From positions 1 through 64,000 of the forward strand of contig NZ_JAQSIP010000014.1 of assembly GCF_028649475.1 (NCBI RefSeq): a stretch of 64,000 nt of DNA. Reading direction: 5' to 3'. The translations under genes were made by a program, and so were the position numbers. This document shows, in pieces, positions 17,353 to 26,929 of this stretch; the first letter of the stretch is position 1; every line of letters starts with the position of its first letter. The notes under the pieces are model-generated. The model saw only the letters and a list, made by a program, of their open reading frames with translations, was not told the DNA's origin and made no database searches. The DNA is from Curvibacter cyanobacteriorum (GTDB lineage: Bacteria; Pseudomonadota; Gammaproteobacteria; Burkholderiales; Burkholderiaceae_C).

Positions 17353-17781
17353 TTACAGTTCCAGCACTTTGGGTTGCTGCGCGGTGTGGGGGTGCTCAGC
17401 ACCGCCGTACACCTTGAGCTTCTTGATCATGGCGTAACCCAGAGGACCCTTGGGCAGCATGCCCTTGACGGCCTTCTCGATTGCACGGCCAGGATGCTTG
17501 GCTTGCAGGTCGCGGAAGTTGGTGGCAGTGATGCCGCCGGGGAAGCCAGAGTGACGGTAGTACACCTTGTCCAGGGACTTGGTGCCGGTGACCTTGATCT
17601 TGGCGGCGTTGATGATGACGATGAAATCGCCAGTATCGACGTGAGGCGTGTAAATGGCTTTGTGTTTGCCGCGCAGACGGAGGGCAACTTCGCTGGCTAC
17701 CCGGCCGAGCACCTTGTCGGTGGCGTCAATCACAAACCACTCGTGCTTCACGTCTGCGGGCTTAGCGCTGAACGTAGACAT
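17353..17781 (-). CDS. rplM: 50S ribosomal protein L13
   Basis: A 142-residue early-assembly large-subunit protein. The sequence begins [20 protein letters not shown] and contains [18 protein letters not shown] and [14 protein letters not shown], which are typical of L13 from this group. The ATG at 17781 is chosen on homology; the frame stays open upstream to 17964, but that part is not conserved. It is followed by rpsI after 9 nt. The 5' leader is about 220 nt long if the promoter at 18013-18041 is used. It carries a hairpin, so translational feedback by L13 is possible. Confidence 0.99.
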   Translation of the reverse strand: MSTFSAKPADVKHEWFVIDATDKVLGRVASEVALRLRGKHKAIYTPHVDTGDFIVIINAAKIKVTGTKSLDKVYYRHSGFPGGITATNFRDLQAKHPGRAIEKAVKGMLPKGPLGYAMIKKLKVYGGAEHPHTAQQPKVLEL

Positions 17782-17801
17782 GTATTGCTTTCGAGTTGGT
17801 T

Positions 17802-17820
17802 GCCGGCCTGAAAGGCCGGC
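17802..17820 (-). promoter_or_regulatory. Hairpin in the rplM leader
   Basis: GCCGGCC at 17802-17808 pairs with GGCCGGC at 17814-17820 around a 5-nt loop, about 20 nt upstream of the rplM start codon on the minus strand. It has no T-tract. Leaders of rplM in other bacteria carry L13-binding structures, so this could be part of an autoregulatory element. The match to any known leader class is not established. Apart from this hairpin, the promoter at 18013-18041 and the porin terminator, the 358 bp between rplM and the porin gene hold nothing else I recognise. Confidence 0.35.
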
Positions 17821-18012
17821 TGCAAAAAGCCCTTTTCCACGGTCGGTGTTTCTCTTCTGGAAACCTCTTAGGTGGGGATCGCCCAGCCTGCCCATCCACC
17901 ACCCTTGCGGGTTGAAGTCTGATGCGGGTCCAAGCTGAACCTGCGGCTTCGGGATCGGCAGCAATGGCTGCGCAGACTTCGCCGCGGGGCTAAAAACGCT
18001 GCGAAGCCTTCT

Positions 18013-18041
18013 ATTCTACAAAATACAGGGCCGCACGTCCA
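18013..18041 (-). promoter_or_regulatory. Candidate sigma-70 promoter for rplM-rpsI
   Basis: On the minus strand TGGACG (18036-18041) and TAGAAT (18013-18018) are separated by 17 bp, a good -10 and a fair -35. It is the only convincing pair upstream of rplM and points towards it, giving a leader of about 220 nt. Confidence 0.4.
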
Positions 18042-18088
18042 GCAGCAAGGCCCAGGGCCCTGCCACCTTCCGGCGGCCATGCAAAAAA

Positions 18089-18112
18089 GGCGCAACCTTT
18101 TCAGGTTGCGCC
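18089..18112. terminator. Rho-independent terminator of the porin gene
   Basis: A 10-bp perfect stem (GGCGCAACCT with AGGTTGCGCC) with a 4-nt loop lies 27 bp past the porin stop. On the minus strand it is followed by six T residues (complement of 18083-18088). Confidence 0.9.
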
Positions 18113-18139
18113 AATGAAGAAACTCACTCGCACAAAAAA

Positions 18140-19168
18140 TCAGAAGGAATGACGGATGCCCACGCCGAAGCTGGTGCCAGTGGACTTGGCGGTGATCTTG
18201 TCATTCATCAGCACCGCGTAGACATCGGTGCGCTTGGACAGGAAGTAGTCGTAACCCAGGCTGGCGGTCTTGCGCGAAATGCCGCTGTCCAGCGAGGTGT
18301 TGGCGTAGGCCGCCAGCACCTTGCCAGCACCGACCGGTGCGCTGACGCCGACCGAGGTGGTCTTGGCCTTGGGCGTCAGGTTGTTGGCGGCTTGGCCATA
18401 GGTCAGGAAGGCCTTGGCCACGGTGAAGTCATACGAGCCACCGAGCATCCAGTCCTTCTTGGTGTTGGCCGGCGAGAAGGCGGTCACCACGGGGTTGTTC
18501 AGCTGATCGCGCTCGTAGAAGCCGGTCAGGGCCAAGGGGCCATTGAAGTACATGGCGTTCACGCCGATGTTCTTCTTGCCCGAATTGCCGGTGGTGCTGT
18601 CCAGGTTGCTGAACTGGTAGTGCACGTTGCCCGACAGGCCGCCGAATTTCGGCGTGCTGTAGATGACTTCGTTCGACCAACCGGTGTCCGACGGGGTGGT
18701 GGCGGTCCAGCCCGTGCCGTTGAACAGGCCCACGTTCGCGTGCAGCACCAGCGGCGAGAAGGTGAAGGAATCACCGAAGGGGTTGGCGATCACGGTCGGC
18801 AGGAAGTTGGGGGCCAGACCACGGCCCACGGTCACGGCACCGAAACCACCCGACAGGCCCAGGTTGGCGTCGCGCGAGAAGAAGGTGTCGCCCGTGAAGC
18901 GGCCCGGCACGCCCGAGTTGACTTGCATGAACGAGGTCAGGGCGAAGTTGGCACGCAGGCCGCCACCCAGGTCTTCAGAGCCCTTGAAACCGATCCAGGA
19001 GGTGGTCATGCCACCGCTACCGACTTTGCTGGTGCGGCCGCCGTCACCCGCCATGCGGATGGAGCCGGCGTAGGTATCCAGCAAGCCCATGACCTGAACG
19101 GTGCTTTGAGCATGGGCACCACCGGCCATCGCAGCCAGCGCCAAAATAGACATGAGGGACTTTTTCAA
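18140..19168 (-). CDS. Gram-negative trimeric porin (Porin_4 / OmpC-like)
   Basis: A 342-residue outer-membrane general porin. The signal peptide (about residues 1-21, KKSLMSILALAAMAGGAHAQ) is followed by VQVMGLLDTYAG, the usual first beta strand in this family. Alternating Gly/aromatic strands follow, and it ends ...FGVGIRHSF with the C-terminal Phe needed for BAM-mediated insertion. The TTG at 19168 is chosen as start because GGAG lies 6 nt upstream. A second in-frame TTG at 19192 lacks this. The gene has its own terminator and a long non-coding upstream region, as expected for a regulated porin. Confidence 0.94.
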   Translation of the reverse strand: MKKSLMSILALAAMAGGAHAQSTVQVMGLLDTYAGSIRMAGDGGRTSKVGSGGMTTSWIGFKGSEDLGGGLRANFALTSFMQVNSGVPGRFTGDTFFSRDANLGLSGGFGAVTVGRGLAPNFLPTVIANPFGDSFTFSPLVLHANVGLFNGTGWTATTPSDTGWSNEVIYSTPKFGGLSGNVHYQFSNLDSTTGNSGKKNIGVNAMYFNGPLALTGFYERDQLNNPVVTAFSPANTKKDWMLGGSYDFTVAKAFLTYGQAANNLTPKAKTTSVGVSAPVGAGKVLAAYANTSLDSGISRKTASLGYDYFLSKRTDVYAVLMNDKITAKSTGTSFGVGIRHSF

Positions 19169-19591
19169 GTTGTTCTCCAGAGGTTTAAACAATCAATCAA
19201 CGGACATTGCGAAATCGAACGGGGGGTCATGTCCTGCCGAACCGCCTCAGTGGCCACCGGGGACCACCGCCGGACACCCCTCTGCGATGGGGTGGCGTGC
19301 GGGGGCCGTGGTGTCAAGGCCGGCCTGGACCGGGGCTGAAGCGACTTACCGACGTTACCGACCGTTTCAATTTAATGACAAGCAATACCTGGGCCATCCA
19401 AAACTTCACATAGTGGCCATAAGAGTCTGATTACACCTCAGGCAACCGACCTGGGTTAGGCAAAAGTCAAGCCCCAAAACCCCACCGGCCTCCCCCGACC
19501 TCGCGGCGGGCGCCATCGGGCCCGAAACCCTGGATTTTGCGGGCTCACCGCTGCTGCGCGGGCCCGCATCAGCCTGCTGGGCGATCAGCGC
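19169..19591 (-). promoter_or_regulatory. 423-bp non-coding region upstream of the porin gene
   Basis: No ORF is supported here. The part near 19360-19440 is AT-richer than its surroundings. On the minus strand TTGCCT (19440-19445) and TTATGG (19417-19422) lie 17 bp apart and could be a sigma-70 promoter, giving a leader of about 240 nt to the porin start. A long leader would leave room for small-RNA control, which is common for porins. The end at 19592 is the stop of the kinase gene, which is on the same strand. Confidence 0.3.
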
Positions 19592-21535
19592 TCAGAACAG
19601 GCGCTCGGAACGCTCCTGCAAACCCCGCCGGTAGTCGACACAGGCCTTGGTGGCCGTGTTTTCTGGCCGCGCACAGGCTTGGTGCATGCACATGGTCTTG
19701 GCCAACACGTGGCTGTCCGCACACAGCGCTGCACCACTGCCACTGGCGGCACCGCCCGCCGGGGCGACCGGCTCGGGGCCGGGTCGGTTGCTGGCGGCCT
19801 CGGCGCCACGCCCCTCGTCACGGCCCGCGGTGCGCGCGCCCGCGGCCGACCCGGACGCCGCGCCCCGCGAGGCCGCCCCCGTGGCCGCAGCGCCGGTCGC
19901 CGCAGGGGGCACCGCCGCCGCTGCCGCTTTGCGCTGAGACGAATCGCTGGCCCCGCCCGGTGTCACCGCCGTCGAACGCGCTGCCGGGCTGCTGCCGGCT
20001 CGGGGCGACTCCGCCACAGGGGCGGAGGTCGGCGCGGCGGTCGGTGCGCCAGCCCCAGCCTGGCCCTCGGTCGGCTGGGCCGGCCCGGGCGCCGGAGGCG
20101 ATGCAGCCGCAGCGCCTGCCGAAGCCGCGGGGGCGGCCGGCTCGGCCAGCTCGGTGATGACGCCGGCGTCGGGGTCGTGCGACACCTGCCACCACCACCC
20201 GAGCCCGGCCCCCAGCAGGGACAGCAGCACCACCCCGATCACCGTCTGGCGCCAGTGCAGCGCATCTGCCGACGGTGGCGCCCCCGCTGCGCGGGGCACC
20301 ACGGGGGGCACAGCCGCTGGCGCGGCCACCTCGGCGGCGGCCAGCGGCACGGTGCGCGCGGCGGTGGAGGGGGCCTCGACGCGGGTCGCGGACACGGCCG
20401 CGGGCGGCCGCGCATCGACCGACAGCGCCTGCGGCCAGGTGAAGTCCAGGTCAGGCTCCGGCGTGGTGGGGGACGGCGCGGGCCCGGGCAGGACGGTGGT
20501 GACGTCGGTCGAGCCCGGCTGGGGCGGGGGAGCGCTCCCCGGCGCCTGCCAGAGGTCGCCCAGTTCGGCGCGCCAGTCAAAGCGGCTCAGGCGCGCCAGG
20601 TCCACCGACAGGCCCATGGCCTCGGCCAGCGCCTGGGTGCTGGCCGGTCGCTGCTCGGGCCGGATCGCCAGCGCCTGCGACAGGCTGGCCACAAACGGCG
20701 CCGAATAGGACTGGCCGAACTCGGCCTCCACCACCCGCGCCACCTCGGCCAGCGGCAGCATGCGGTCCTTGATGATGCGGAAGGTGGCCGGCGGCGCTGG
20801 CTTGTTGCACAGGCAGTCATACACCACGGCGGCCAGCGAATACAAATCAGACCAGGGCCCAGGGTGCATGTCCTCGGCCTCGGCGTACTGCTCGATGGGC
20901 GCGTAATTGACCTTCAGGATGGCGGTGTGCTTTTGCGTCTGCTCCCCCACCGCGCGCCGCGCCGCGCCCAGGTCCAGCAGCACCGGCGGCCCCAGGTCTT
21001 GCAAGAAGAGGTTGTCGGGCGACACATCGCGGTGCAGGGTGTCCCCCTCGTGCAGCACCGACAGGGCCCCCAAGACCCCCCCCAGCACCTGGCGCAACCA
21101 GGCTTCGGGCGGCGGGCTGCGCATCTGCTGACGGGCCTGCTTGAGGGTCATGCCCTGGTACAGGGGCATCACCATGTAGGCGGTGCCGTTGGCCTCCCAG
21201 AAGCGGAACACCTTGACCAGCGAGGGGTGGTCAAAGCGGGCCAGCAGCCGCGCCTCGCTGAGGAAGCCTCGCAGACCCGACTCGTAGGCCGGCCCGTCGG
21301 CCGATGAGCGCGTGGCCACGCGCTGCCCTTCGGCACGCCCGGCCAGGGCGCTGGGCATGTATTCCTTGATGGCCACCGGCCGGTGCAAGGAATGGTCAAA
21401 GGCTTGGTACACCAGACCAAAGCCCCCCACCCCCAGCAAGCCCGTGATCTCGAACTCGGCCAGGCGCTCGCCCACGGCCAGCGCATCGACATGGGTCAAG
21501 GCGGCGGGAGAGGCGTCAGGAACGGGGGAGGTCAT
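19592..21535 (-). CDS. Membrane-anchored Hanks-type serine/threonine protein kinase
   Basis: A 647-residue kinase. The catalytic domain (about residues 25-320) has the Gly-rich loop GVGGFGLV, K57 in VAIKEY, the catalytic loop HRDVSPDN (D170) and DLG in place of DFG; NYAPIEQ stands where APE is usual. A Pro/Ala-rich linker follows, then one transmembrane helix (about 425-447, VIGVVLLSLLGAGLGWWW). The roughly 200-residue outer part is Ala/Pro/Ser-rich and low in complexity. It ends in a small Cys-containing segment (ADSHVLAKTMCMHQACARPE). The ATG at 21535 is used; an upstream in-frame start adds an unconserved leader. No phosphatase or FHA gene is adjacent. Confidence 0.92.
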   Translation of the reverse strand: MTSPVPDASPAALTHVDALAVGERLAEFEITGLLGVGGFGLVYQAFDHSLHRPVAIKEYMPSALAGRAEGQRVATRSSADGPAYESGLRGFLSEARLLARFDHPSLVKVFRFWEANGTAYMVMPLYQGMTLKQARQQMRSPPPEAWLRQVLGGVLGALSVLHEGDTLHRDVSPDNLFLQDLGPPVLLDLGAARRAVGEQTQKHTAILKVNYAPIEQYAEAEDMHPGPWSDLYSLAAVVYDCLCNKPAPPATFRIIKDRMLPLAEVARVVEAEFGQSYSAPFVASLSQALAIRPEQRPASTQALAEAMGLSVDLARLSRFDWRAELGDLWQAPGSAPPPQPGSTDVTTVLPGPAPSPTTPEPDLDFTWPQALSVDARPPAAVSATRVEAPSTAARTVPLAAAEVAAPAAVPPVVPRAAGAPPSADALHWRQTVIGVVLLSLLGAGLGWWWQVSHDPDAGVITELAEPAAPAASAGAAAASPPAPGPAQPTEGQAGAGAPTAAPTSAPVAESPRAGSSPAARSTAVTPGGASDSSQRKAAAAAVPPAATGAAATGAASRGAASGSAAGARTAGRDEGRGAEAASNRPGPEPVAPAGGAASGSGAALCADSHVLAKTMCMHQACARPENTATKACVDYRRGLQERSERLF

Positions 21536-21688
21536 GGACAACAGGAACAGCGGCGGCGTTCCGAGACCCGGAAGTCGCGGCGACAAAGCCCTGATTTGAA
21601 CAATTTACAGGCGCCGAGGATAGCGCCTGCTGCGGCAAAAGGCAGAGCGGATGCCAACAAATACCGCCGCCCCGTTACCATTGGCGCC

Positions 21689-22615
21689 ATGTTCAGTTAC
21701 CGCCACGCCTTCCATGCAGGCAACCACGCCGATGTGCTCAAGCACACCGTGCTGGTGTCCGCACTCCAATATTTGACAGAAAAAGACGCGGCCCTGACCG
21801 TGATCGACACCCATGCGGGGGCCGGTCTGTACCGACTGGATGGCGACTACGCCACCACCAGCGGGGAGGCCGAGCAAGGCATCCGCGCCTTGCTCGCCGG
21901 TCCGGTGGTCGAGCCCGAACCAGTCGACCCCAACGCGCCCAAGGGCAAGTACGCGCCCAAGAAAGAAGGCTTCAAGCTCGCCCCCGCGCTGGCCGACTAC
22001 GCCGAGCAGGTGCGCGCCTTCAACAGCGGCAACTCGCTCAAGGTCTATCCGGGCTCACCGTTCATCACGCAGCGCCTGCTGCGCAGCCACGACCGCCTCA
22101 AGGTGTTTGAACTGCACCCCACCGATGCCCGCGCCCTCGAAGGCAACATCGCCCAACTCGAAGTCGGCCGCCAGGTCGCTGTGCTGCGCGAAGATGGTTT
22201 TGAAGGCGTGAAGAAGTTCTTGCCGCCGCCAGCACGCCGTGCCCTGCTGCTGTGCGACCCCAGCTACGAAATCAAGTCCGACTACCTGCGCGTGCAGGAC
22301 CTGATTGCCGACTGCCTGAAGCGTTTTGCCACCGGCACCTACGCGGTCTGGTACCCGATCATCCCGCGCCCCGAGGCGCACGACCTGCCGCGCCGCCTCA
22401 AGACCATGGCCAACAAGGCGGGCAAGGCCTGGCTGCACGCCACGCTGACCGTCAAGTCGGGCAGCAAGTCGGGCGGCGGCCTGCCGGCCAGCGGCATGCT
22501 CCTGATCAACCCGCCCTACACCCTGAAAGACCAGCTCAAGGAAGCCCTGCCCCAGATGGTGCAGTTGCTCGGTCAGGACAAGGGCGCGGGCTTCACGCTG
22601 GACAGCGGCAGCTGA
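21689..22615 (+). CDS. rlmJ: 23S rRNA (adenine2030-N6)-methyltransferase RlmJ
   Basis: Methylates A2030 of 23S rRNA with SAM. The 308-residue protein starts MFSYRHAFHAGNHADVLKH, the family hallmark. It has the SAM-site segment VIDTHAGAGLY and the catalytic motif CDPSYE in the (D/N)PPY position (near residue 190). The insertion YAPKKEGFKL around residues 87-96 makes it a little longer than the E. coli protein (280). It is divergent from the kinase gene. The gap to the convergent rlpA-like gene is 107 bp of very GC-rich sequence. Confidence 0.96.
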   Translation: MFSYRHAFHAGNHADVLKHTVLVSALQYLTEKDAALTVIDTHAGAGLYRLDGDYATTSGEAEQGIRALLAGPVVEPEPVDPNAPKGKYAPKKEGFKLAPALADYAEQVRAFNSGNSLKVYPGSPFITQRLLRSHDRLKVFELHPTDARALEGNIAQLEVGRQVAVLREDGFEGVKKFLPPPARRALLLCDPSYEIKSDYLRVQDLIADCLKRFATGTYAVWYPIIPRPEAHDLPRRLKTMANKAGKAWLHATLTVKSGSKSGGGLPASGMLLINPPYTLKDQLKEALPQMVQLLGQDKGAGFTLDSGS

Positions 22616-22722
22616 TCCCGCCGGCCCGGGCGGCCCGGGCGGGCGTCGCCGGCAGGCCCTTTGAATGCGCGGTGGGCAGGCGGCCTGCCGCCCTACCCCC
22701 CCGCTCCCCGGTCCGAACCGGA

Positions 22723-23250
22723 TCACTGCGCGCAGACGCGACCGGTCACGGCCGGCAGGGACAGGGCCACTTCTTTGATCCCCGTGCCCAGCAAGTCCAG
22801 CGCCAGCGCGGCCGCGCGGCTGAGGTCAATGATGCGGCCCGCCGTGTGCGGCCCGCGGTCGTTGATGCGCACCAGCACCTCCTTGCCGGTGACCAGGCTG
22901 TGCACGCACACCTTGGTGCCAAACGGCAGCGTGCGGTGGGCCGCGGTGAAGGCATTCATGTCAAACCGCTCGCCGCTGGCGGTGCGACGGCGGTGCAGCG
23001 CCAGGCCATACCAGGAGGCCGACCCGCGCTCAAAGAACAGCTCATCGGGCGACATCAGGGTGCTCAGCGGGTCGCCCACGAGTTCGGGCAAGGACGCCGC
23101 GTCAGGCCCCTGGGCCGGGGCGCTGTCGAGCGTGTCTCGCGTGGGCAGGCTGAGCCCCGGCACGGCGCCAAAGCCAGCCTCGGCCGACAGCGCCCCGGCG
23201 CTGCCCAGCAGGCCCGCCAACAAGACGCCGCTCAGCAGCAGGCGCCGCAT
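22723..23250 (-). CDS. RlpA-family septal ring lytic transglycosylase (double-psi beta-barrel)
   Basis: A 175-residue exported protein with a signal peptide (about residues 1-23, RRLLLSGVLLAGLLGSAGALSA; no lipobox Cys) and a C-terminal RlpA-like double-psi beta-barrel. ASWYGLALHRRRTASGERFD and RINDRGPH carry the conserved motifs, including the Asp and His of lytic RlpA. No SPOR domain is present, so it is shorter than E. coli RlpA. Its ATG is 2 nt past the metF stop, so it is translationally close to metF, although the two functions are unrelated. Activity on denuded glycan strands is the family expectation. Confidence 0.88.
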   Translation of the reverse strand: MRRLLLSGVLLAGLLGSAGALSAEAGFGAVPGLSLPTRDTLDSAPAQGPDAASLPELVGDPLSTLMSPDELFFERGSASWYGLALHRRRTASGERFDMNAFTAAHRTLPFGTKVCVHSLVTGKEVLVRINDRGPHTAGRIIDLSRAAALALDLLGTGIKEVALSLPAVTGRVCAQ

Positions 23251-23252
23251 GC

Positions 23253-24128
23253 TCAAGCCGACAAGGCCAGGCGGTCCAGCAGCGCCAGCGTGGCGGCGCT
23301 CTGGTTCATGGTGTAGAAGTGCAAGCCCGGCACGCCAGCGTTGCGCAACTGGTCGCACAGGTCGGTGACCACGTCCAGGCCGAAGGCCTTGATCGACTCC
23401 ACGTCATCCCCGAAGGCCTGCAGGCGCAGGCGGATCCAACGCGGGATCTCGGCGCCACAGGCGTCCGAAAAACGCATCAGCTGGGTCGAGCTGGTGATGG
23501 GCATGATGCCCGGCACCACCGGCACGTCGACGCCCAGGCGGTAGGCCTCGTCGACGAAGCGGAAGTACGCATCGCTGTTGTAGAAGTACTGCGTGATGGC
23601 CGCGTCCGCGCCCGCGCGCACCTTGGCCGCATAGGCCTGCAGGTCGGCCTCGGGCGAGCGGGCTTGCGGGTGCACTTCAGGGTAGGCCGCCACTTCGATG
23701 TGAAAGTCACGCCCGGTCTCGGCGCGGATGAAGGCCACCAGGTCGCTCGCATACTGGAACTCGCCCCCCGCACCGTAGCCGCTGGGCAAGTCACCGCGCA
23801 GGGCCACCAGGCGCTTCACGCCCATGGCCTTGAGGGTGGCCAGTTGCTCGCGCACCGAATCCCGCGTGGCGCCGATGCACGAGAAGTGCGAGGCGGCGCT
23901 GACGCCTTCGGCCAGGATCTCGCGCACGGTGGCAAACGTGCCTTCCTGGGTCGAGCCCCCGGCCCCGTAAGTGACCGAGCAGAACTCGGGCGAGCGCTGG
24001 TACAGCGCCTGGCGCACGGTGCGCAGCTTGGCAGCGCCTTCGGGCGTCTTGGGCGGGAAAAACTCAAAGCTGACCGGCAGACGGGCCGAGGCCGCGCCGG
24101 ATGTGGAACTGGATGAGCTCTGACTCAT
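23253..24128 (-). CDS. metF: 5,10-methylenetetrahydrofolate reductase
   Basis: Reduces methylene-THF to methyl-THF, the methyl donor for methionine synthase, with FAD and NADH. The 291-residue TIM-barrel protein shows SFEFFPPKTPEGAAKL, LRGDLPSGYG and the flavin-site region PGIMPITSSTQLMRF. After a Ser-rich start, length is normal. Its ATG overlaps the tlyA stop (ATGA at 24125-24128), so it is translationally coupled to tlyA. Both lie downstream of ahcY, which has an SAH riboswitch, so the block links methyl supply with SAH removal. Confidence 0.97.
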   Translation of the reverse strand: MSQSSSSSTSGAASARLPVSFEFFPPKTPEGAAKLRTVRQALYQRSPEFCSVTYGAGGSTQEGTFATVREILAEGVSAASHFSCIGATRDSVREQLATLKAMGVKRLVALRGDLPSGYGAGGEFQYASDLVAFIRAETGRDFHIEVAAYPEVHPQARSPEADLQAYAAKVRAGADAAITQYFYNSDAYFRFVDEAYRLGVDVPVVPGIMPITSSTQLMRFSDACGAEIPRWIRLRLQAFGDDVESIKAFGLDVVTDLCDQLRNAGVPGLHFYTMNQSAATLALLDRLALSA

Positions 24129-24913
24129 GCCGCTCTCCTTGCATGGATGAAAAATTCACGGTTGCCATCGCCACCGCTGATCGGGCTGTCGAACCAGTCC
24201 TGCACCTGCAAACCGAGTTCGGCGCAGGCGCCACGCAAACGCGCTTCGACCACCGCGTACATCGCGGGGTCGCGCACGATGCCCCCCTTGCCCACCTGGC
24301 CAGGCTGCAGCTCGAACTGCGGCTTGACCAGCATCAGCAGGTCGCCGCCCAGGCCCAGCATGGGCATCAGAGCGGGCATGACCAAGGTCAGCGAGATGAA
24401 GGACAGGTCCCCGGTGATGAGGTCGAACTGACCGTCAAAAGGACCGCGCGGGCTTTCCAGCCCCTCGCATTCCGCCATCAGTTCCAGCGTGGTCATGTTG
24501 CGCGCATTGAGCTGCTCGATGCAGGTCACGCGGTCGTCGAAGCGCAGCCGCTCATAGAGCTGGCCCTGGCCCACGTCCACGCCCACCACATGGGCCGCGC
24601 CGGCCTGCAGCAGGCAGTCGGTGAAGCCCCCGGTGGACTGCCCCACGTCGAGGCACAGGCGCTCGCGCACCGACACGCCGGTGTGGCGCAGGGCGCCTTC
24701 CAGCTTGAGCCCGCCCCGCGACACGTAGCGCGCCTCGGCGGTGTCGACCAGTTCGATCTGAGCGCTGTCGGGCAGCTCCTGGCCGTTCTTGACGACCGCC
24801 ACCCACGGCGAAGCCTCGCTGGGCCGCCACTGCACCCCCGCCGCGATCAGGCGCGAGGCCTGCGAGCGGGAGACGGCCAAGCCGCGCTCCACCAACAACT
24901 GATCAGCTCGCAT
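24125..24913 (-). CDS. TlyA-family rRNA methyltransferase (S4 + FtsJ domains)
   Basis: A 262-residue protein with an N-terminal S4 RNA-binding domain (MRADQLLVERGLAVSRSQAS) and an FtsJ-type methyltransferase domain. The latter shows the SAM motif LDVGQSTGGFTDCLL (near residue 90), GDLSFISL and LVKPQFELQPGQVGKGG. In mycobacteria TlyA 2'-O-methylates 16S and 23S rRNA; the name hemolysin A is historical. The substrate here is inferred only. It is 181 bp downstream of ahcY and overlaps metF by four bases. Confidence 0.92.
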   Translation of the reverse strand: MRADQLLVERGLAVSRSQASRLIAAGVQWRPSEASPWVAVVKNGQELPDSAQIELVDTAEARYVSRGGLKLEGALRHTGVSVRERLCLDVGQSTGGFTDCLLQAGAAHVVGVDVGQGQLYERLRFDDRVTCIEQLNARNMTTLELMAECEGLESPRGPFDGQFDLITGDLSFISLTLVMPALMPMLGLGGDLLMLVKPQFELQPGQVGKGGIVRDPAMYAVVEARLRGACAELGLQVQDWFDSPISGGDGNREFFIHARRAA

Positions 24914-25008
24914 GGAACCCTTTGGAAAAAGATGGGAAACAAGACCGGCAGGCCCGCCGGGCGCCCGGTCTGAAGAGGCGCAAGCGGCGCCTCAAAAAGA
25001 CACCGCCC

Positions 25009-25038
25009 GTGGCACCCCGGCGGTGCCGGGGGTGCCAC
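25009..25038. terminator. GC-rich hairpin downstream of ahcY
   Basis: GTGGCACCCC pairs with GGGGTGCCAC around a 10-nt loop, about 57 bp past the ahcY stop. On the minus strand five T residues follow after about 10 nt (complement of 24994-24998), so it is a weak intrinsic terminator at best. Partial read-through would let the ahcY promoter also serve tlyA-metF. Confidence 0.45.
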
Positions 25039-25069
25039 CAGGGTCAGGCCCCGCACGGGACCTGACCAG

Positions 25070-25094
25070 CGCTCAATGAACGCTCAATGAACGC

Positions 25095-25100
<6 letters not shown>
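25070..25100. repeat. Three tandem 11-bp repeats across the ahcY stop codon
   Basis: The unit cgctcaatgaa occurs at 25070-25080 and 25081-25091, and as a partial third copy (cgctcaat) from 25092. The ahcY stop codon (25095-25097, minus strand) lies in the last copy. It looks like slippage or duplication of the gene end and does not change the protein. Confidence 0.7.
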
Positions 25101-26528
<1,428 letters not shown>

Positions 26529-26572
26529 GGTTTGCTCCAAAACGGATTTTGAAAAAACCACTTGCCGGGGCG

Positions 26573-26602
26573 AAAAAACTCATCGCACGGGAAGTGGATG
26601 AG
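26573..26602 (-). terminator. Intrinsic terminator forming the riboswitch expression platform
   Basis: On the minus strand CTCATC (26597-26602) pairs with GATGAG (26579-26584), followed by six T (26573-26578). The 5' arm shares bases 26600-26602 with the 3' strand of riboswitch helix P1, so ligand-stabilised P1 should block the terminator. This is the logic of an ON switch. A second possible stem (CCACTT with AAGTGG plus T6, down to about 26552) lies just after it. Confidence 0.7.
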
Positions 26603-26667
26603 CGTCGTTGCGGTGTCGGTCCGAGCCTCACACCCCGCCTGTTTGGGGGTGCTGCAACGCTCCTCGG
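26600..26667 (-). ncRNA. S-adenosylhomocysteine (SAH) riboswitch
   Basis: Read on the minus strand, the element starts CCGAGGAGCGTTGCAGCACC and ends GCAACGACGCTC. P1 is formed by GAGCG with CGCTC and TTGC with GCAA. The conserved AGGCTCGG near 26620-26627 supplies CTCGG, which pairs with the opening CCGAG as the known pseudoknot. This matches the SAH aptamer that controls ahcY in betaproteobacteria. A TAAAAT box at 26676-26681 would place the transcription start within a few bases of the aptamer. Binding of SAH, the enzyme's substrate, should raise ahcY expression. Confidence 0.9.
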
Positions 26668-26929
26668 ATCGAGCTATTTTATGCCAACTGCCAGGGGGGT
26701 GGCCGCAATGTCCCGGGCGCCGGCTCAGGTTAGCGCCCGCACCACCGCCGTGCCGGGCGAAAACCGGCGCTGGCTGGGCCCGGGGCCGCAAGCCTTTAAA
26801 ATCGTTGGCTGCGCCCCACCGGCCCCCTTGCGGGCCCGGGTCTCAGCCCACCGCCGGAGCGACCCCATCGCGTCGCCCACCGGCCCCGAATTTCGCGCGC
26901 CGCCCCCGCGCCAACACCAAAGCCTGCCC

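Noticed and set aside
22621-22650. GC-only self-complementary run between rlmJ and the rlpA-like gene
   Set aside because: The pairing follows from repeated gcccgggc words with several alternative registers and no T-tract, so no specific terminator can be claimed.
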